Assembly: GCF_002002725.1 (NCBI RefSeq)
Contig: NZ_MUNW01000083.1
Span: 1 to 64,000, forward strand
From: Sinorhizobium sp. A49
GTDB taxonomy: Bacteria > Pseudomonadota > Alphaproteobacteria > Rhizobiales > Rhizobiaceae
Reading direction: 5' to 3'
Length of the DNA stretch: 64,000 nucleotides
The position numbers were made by a program, and so were the translations under genes. Within the stretch, counting starts at the first letter, position 1, and each line of letters begins with the position of its first letter. This document shows positions 63,934-64,000 of this stretch, piece by piece. Below the pieces are notes generated by a model. That model did no database searches, was not told the DNA's origin, and saw only the letters and a program-made list of their open reading frames with translations.

Positions 63934-64000
63934 GCGGGTTGCCTCAGCGCGCTTAGCCGCGGCCATCCGGAAGGATCCCACATAGCCCCTTTGCCCGTTA

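Overview
The window is GC-rich, densely packed bacterial DNA with the look of a Rhizobiaceae genome (Ensifer/Sinorhizobium, Rhizobium or Agrobacterium relatives). The galacturonate enzymes closely resemble the Agrobacterium Udh/Gli/Gci/KdgD set. A DUF6074 protein, an Ochrobactrum-like D-aminopeptidase and three types of solute transporter point the same way. The abundance of catabolic operons, each with its own regulator, suits a chromid or accessory replicon; this placement is inference from content.

Region by region. (1) 1-2070 is a worn toxin-antitoxin/defence-like edge: the start of a HigB-type toxin with a double operator, a frameshifted AbiEii-type remnant, and an intact nucleotidyltransferase-HEPN fusion, followed by about 430 bases with no recognisable gene. 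(2) 2074-7000 holds a small membrane protein, a Crp/Fnr regulator without the oxygen-sensing cysteines, a secreted DUF2946-like protein with an FNR-like box upstream, and a tripartite tricarboxylate transporter (tctCBA). (3) 7100-21440 is ordinary housekeeping and accessory content: a pseudouridine synthase, D-aminopeptidase, an MsbA-type ABC exporter, two short-chain dehydrogenases with a divergent LysR, a class III cyclase, and a three-domain flavin/2Fe-2S oxidoreductase with a GST and a LysR.

(4) 21518-29165 is a complete D-galacturonate module: a TRAP transporter (dctPQM), galactarolactone isomerase, galactarolactone cycloisomerase, KdgD, a FadR-type regulator and divergent uronate dehydrogenase (TTG start). 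(5) 30736-36216 is a YtfQRT-YjfF-type furanose ABC transporter with a GntR gene at its end. (6) 36460-48103 is a D-apiose module: apionate oxidoisomerase, a five-gene-type ABC transporter with a DUF2291 lipoprotein, apiose dehydrogenase, apionate lactonase, a GntR regulator, a RuBisCO-like protein and a DUF1537 kinase. Its two plus-strand promoters share an identical 16-bp candidate operator. Galacturonate, apiose and arabinofuranosyl/galactosyl residues all occur in pectin, so 21.5-48.1 kb reads as a plant cell-wall sugar island.

(7) 48205-63200 is the least familiar part. It carries two inositol-monophosphatase-like proteins, two paralogous CX5R phosphatases whose invariant His is Asn, a calcineurin-type phosphoesterase, a stand-alone RpiR helix-turn-helix, an Na/Pi-cotransporter-like protein, a LacI regulator, and an ABC importer of the AfuABC/FbpABC type with three tandem paralogous binding proteins. 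I infer an uptake-and-dephosphorylation system for phosphorylated organic molecules (sugar or inositol phosphates are candidates). A methylguanine methyltransferase ends the window. Strong hairpins lie immediately behind a binding-protein gene in all five import systems.
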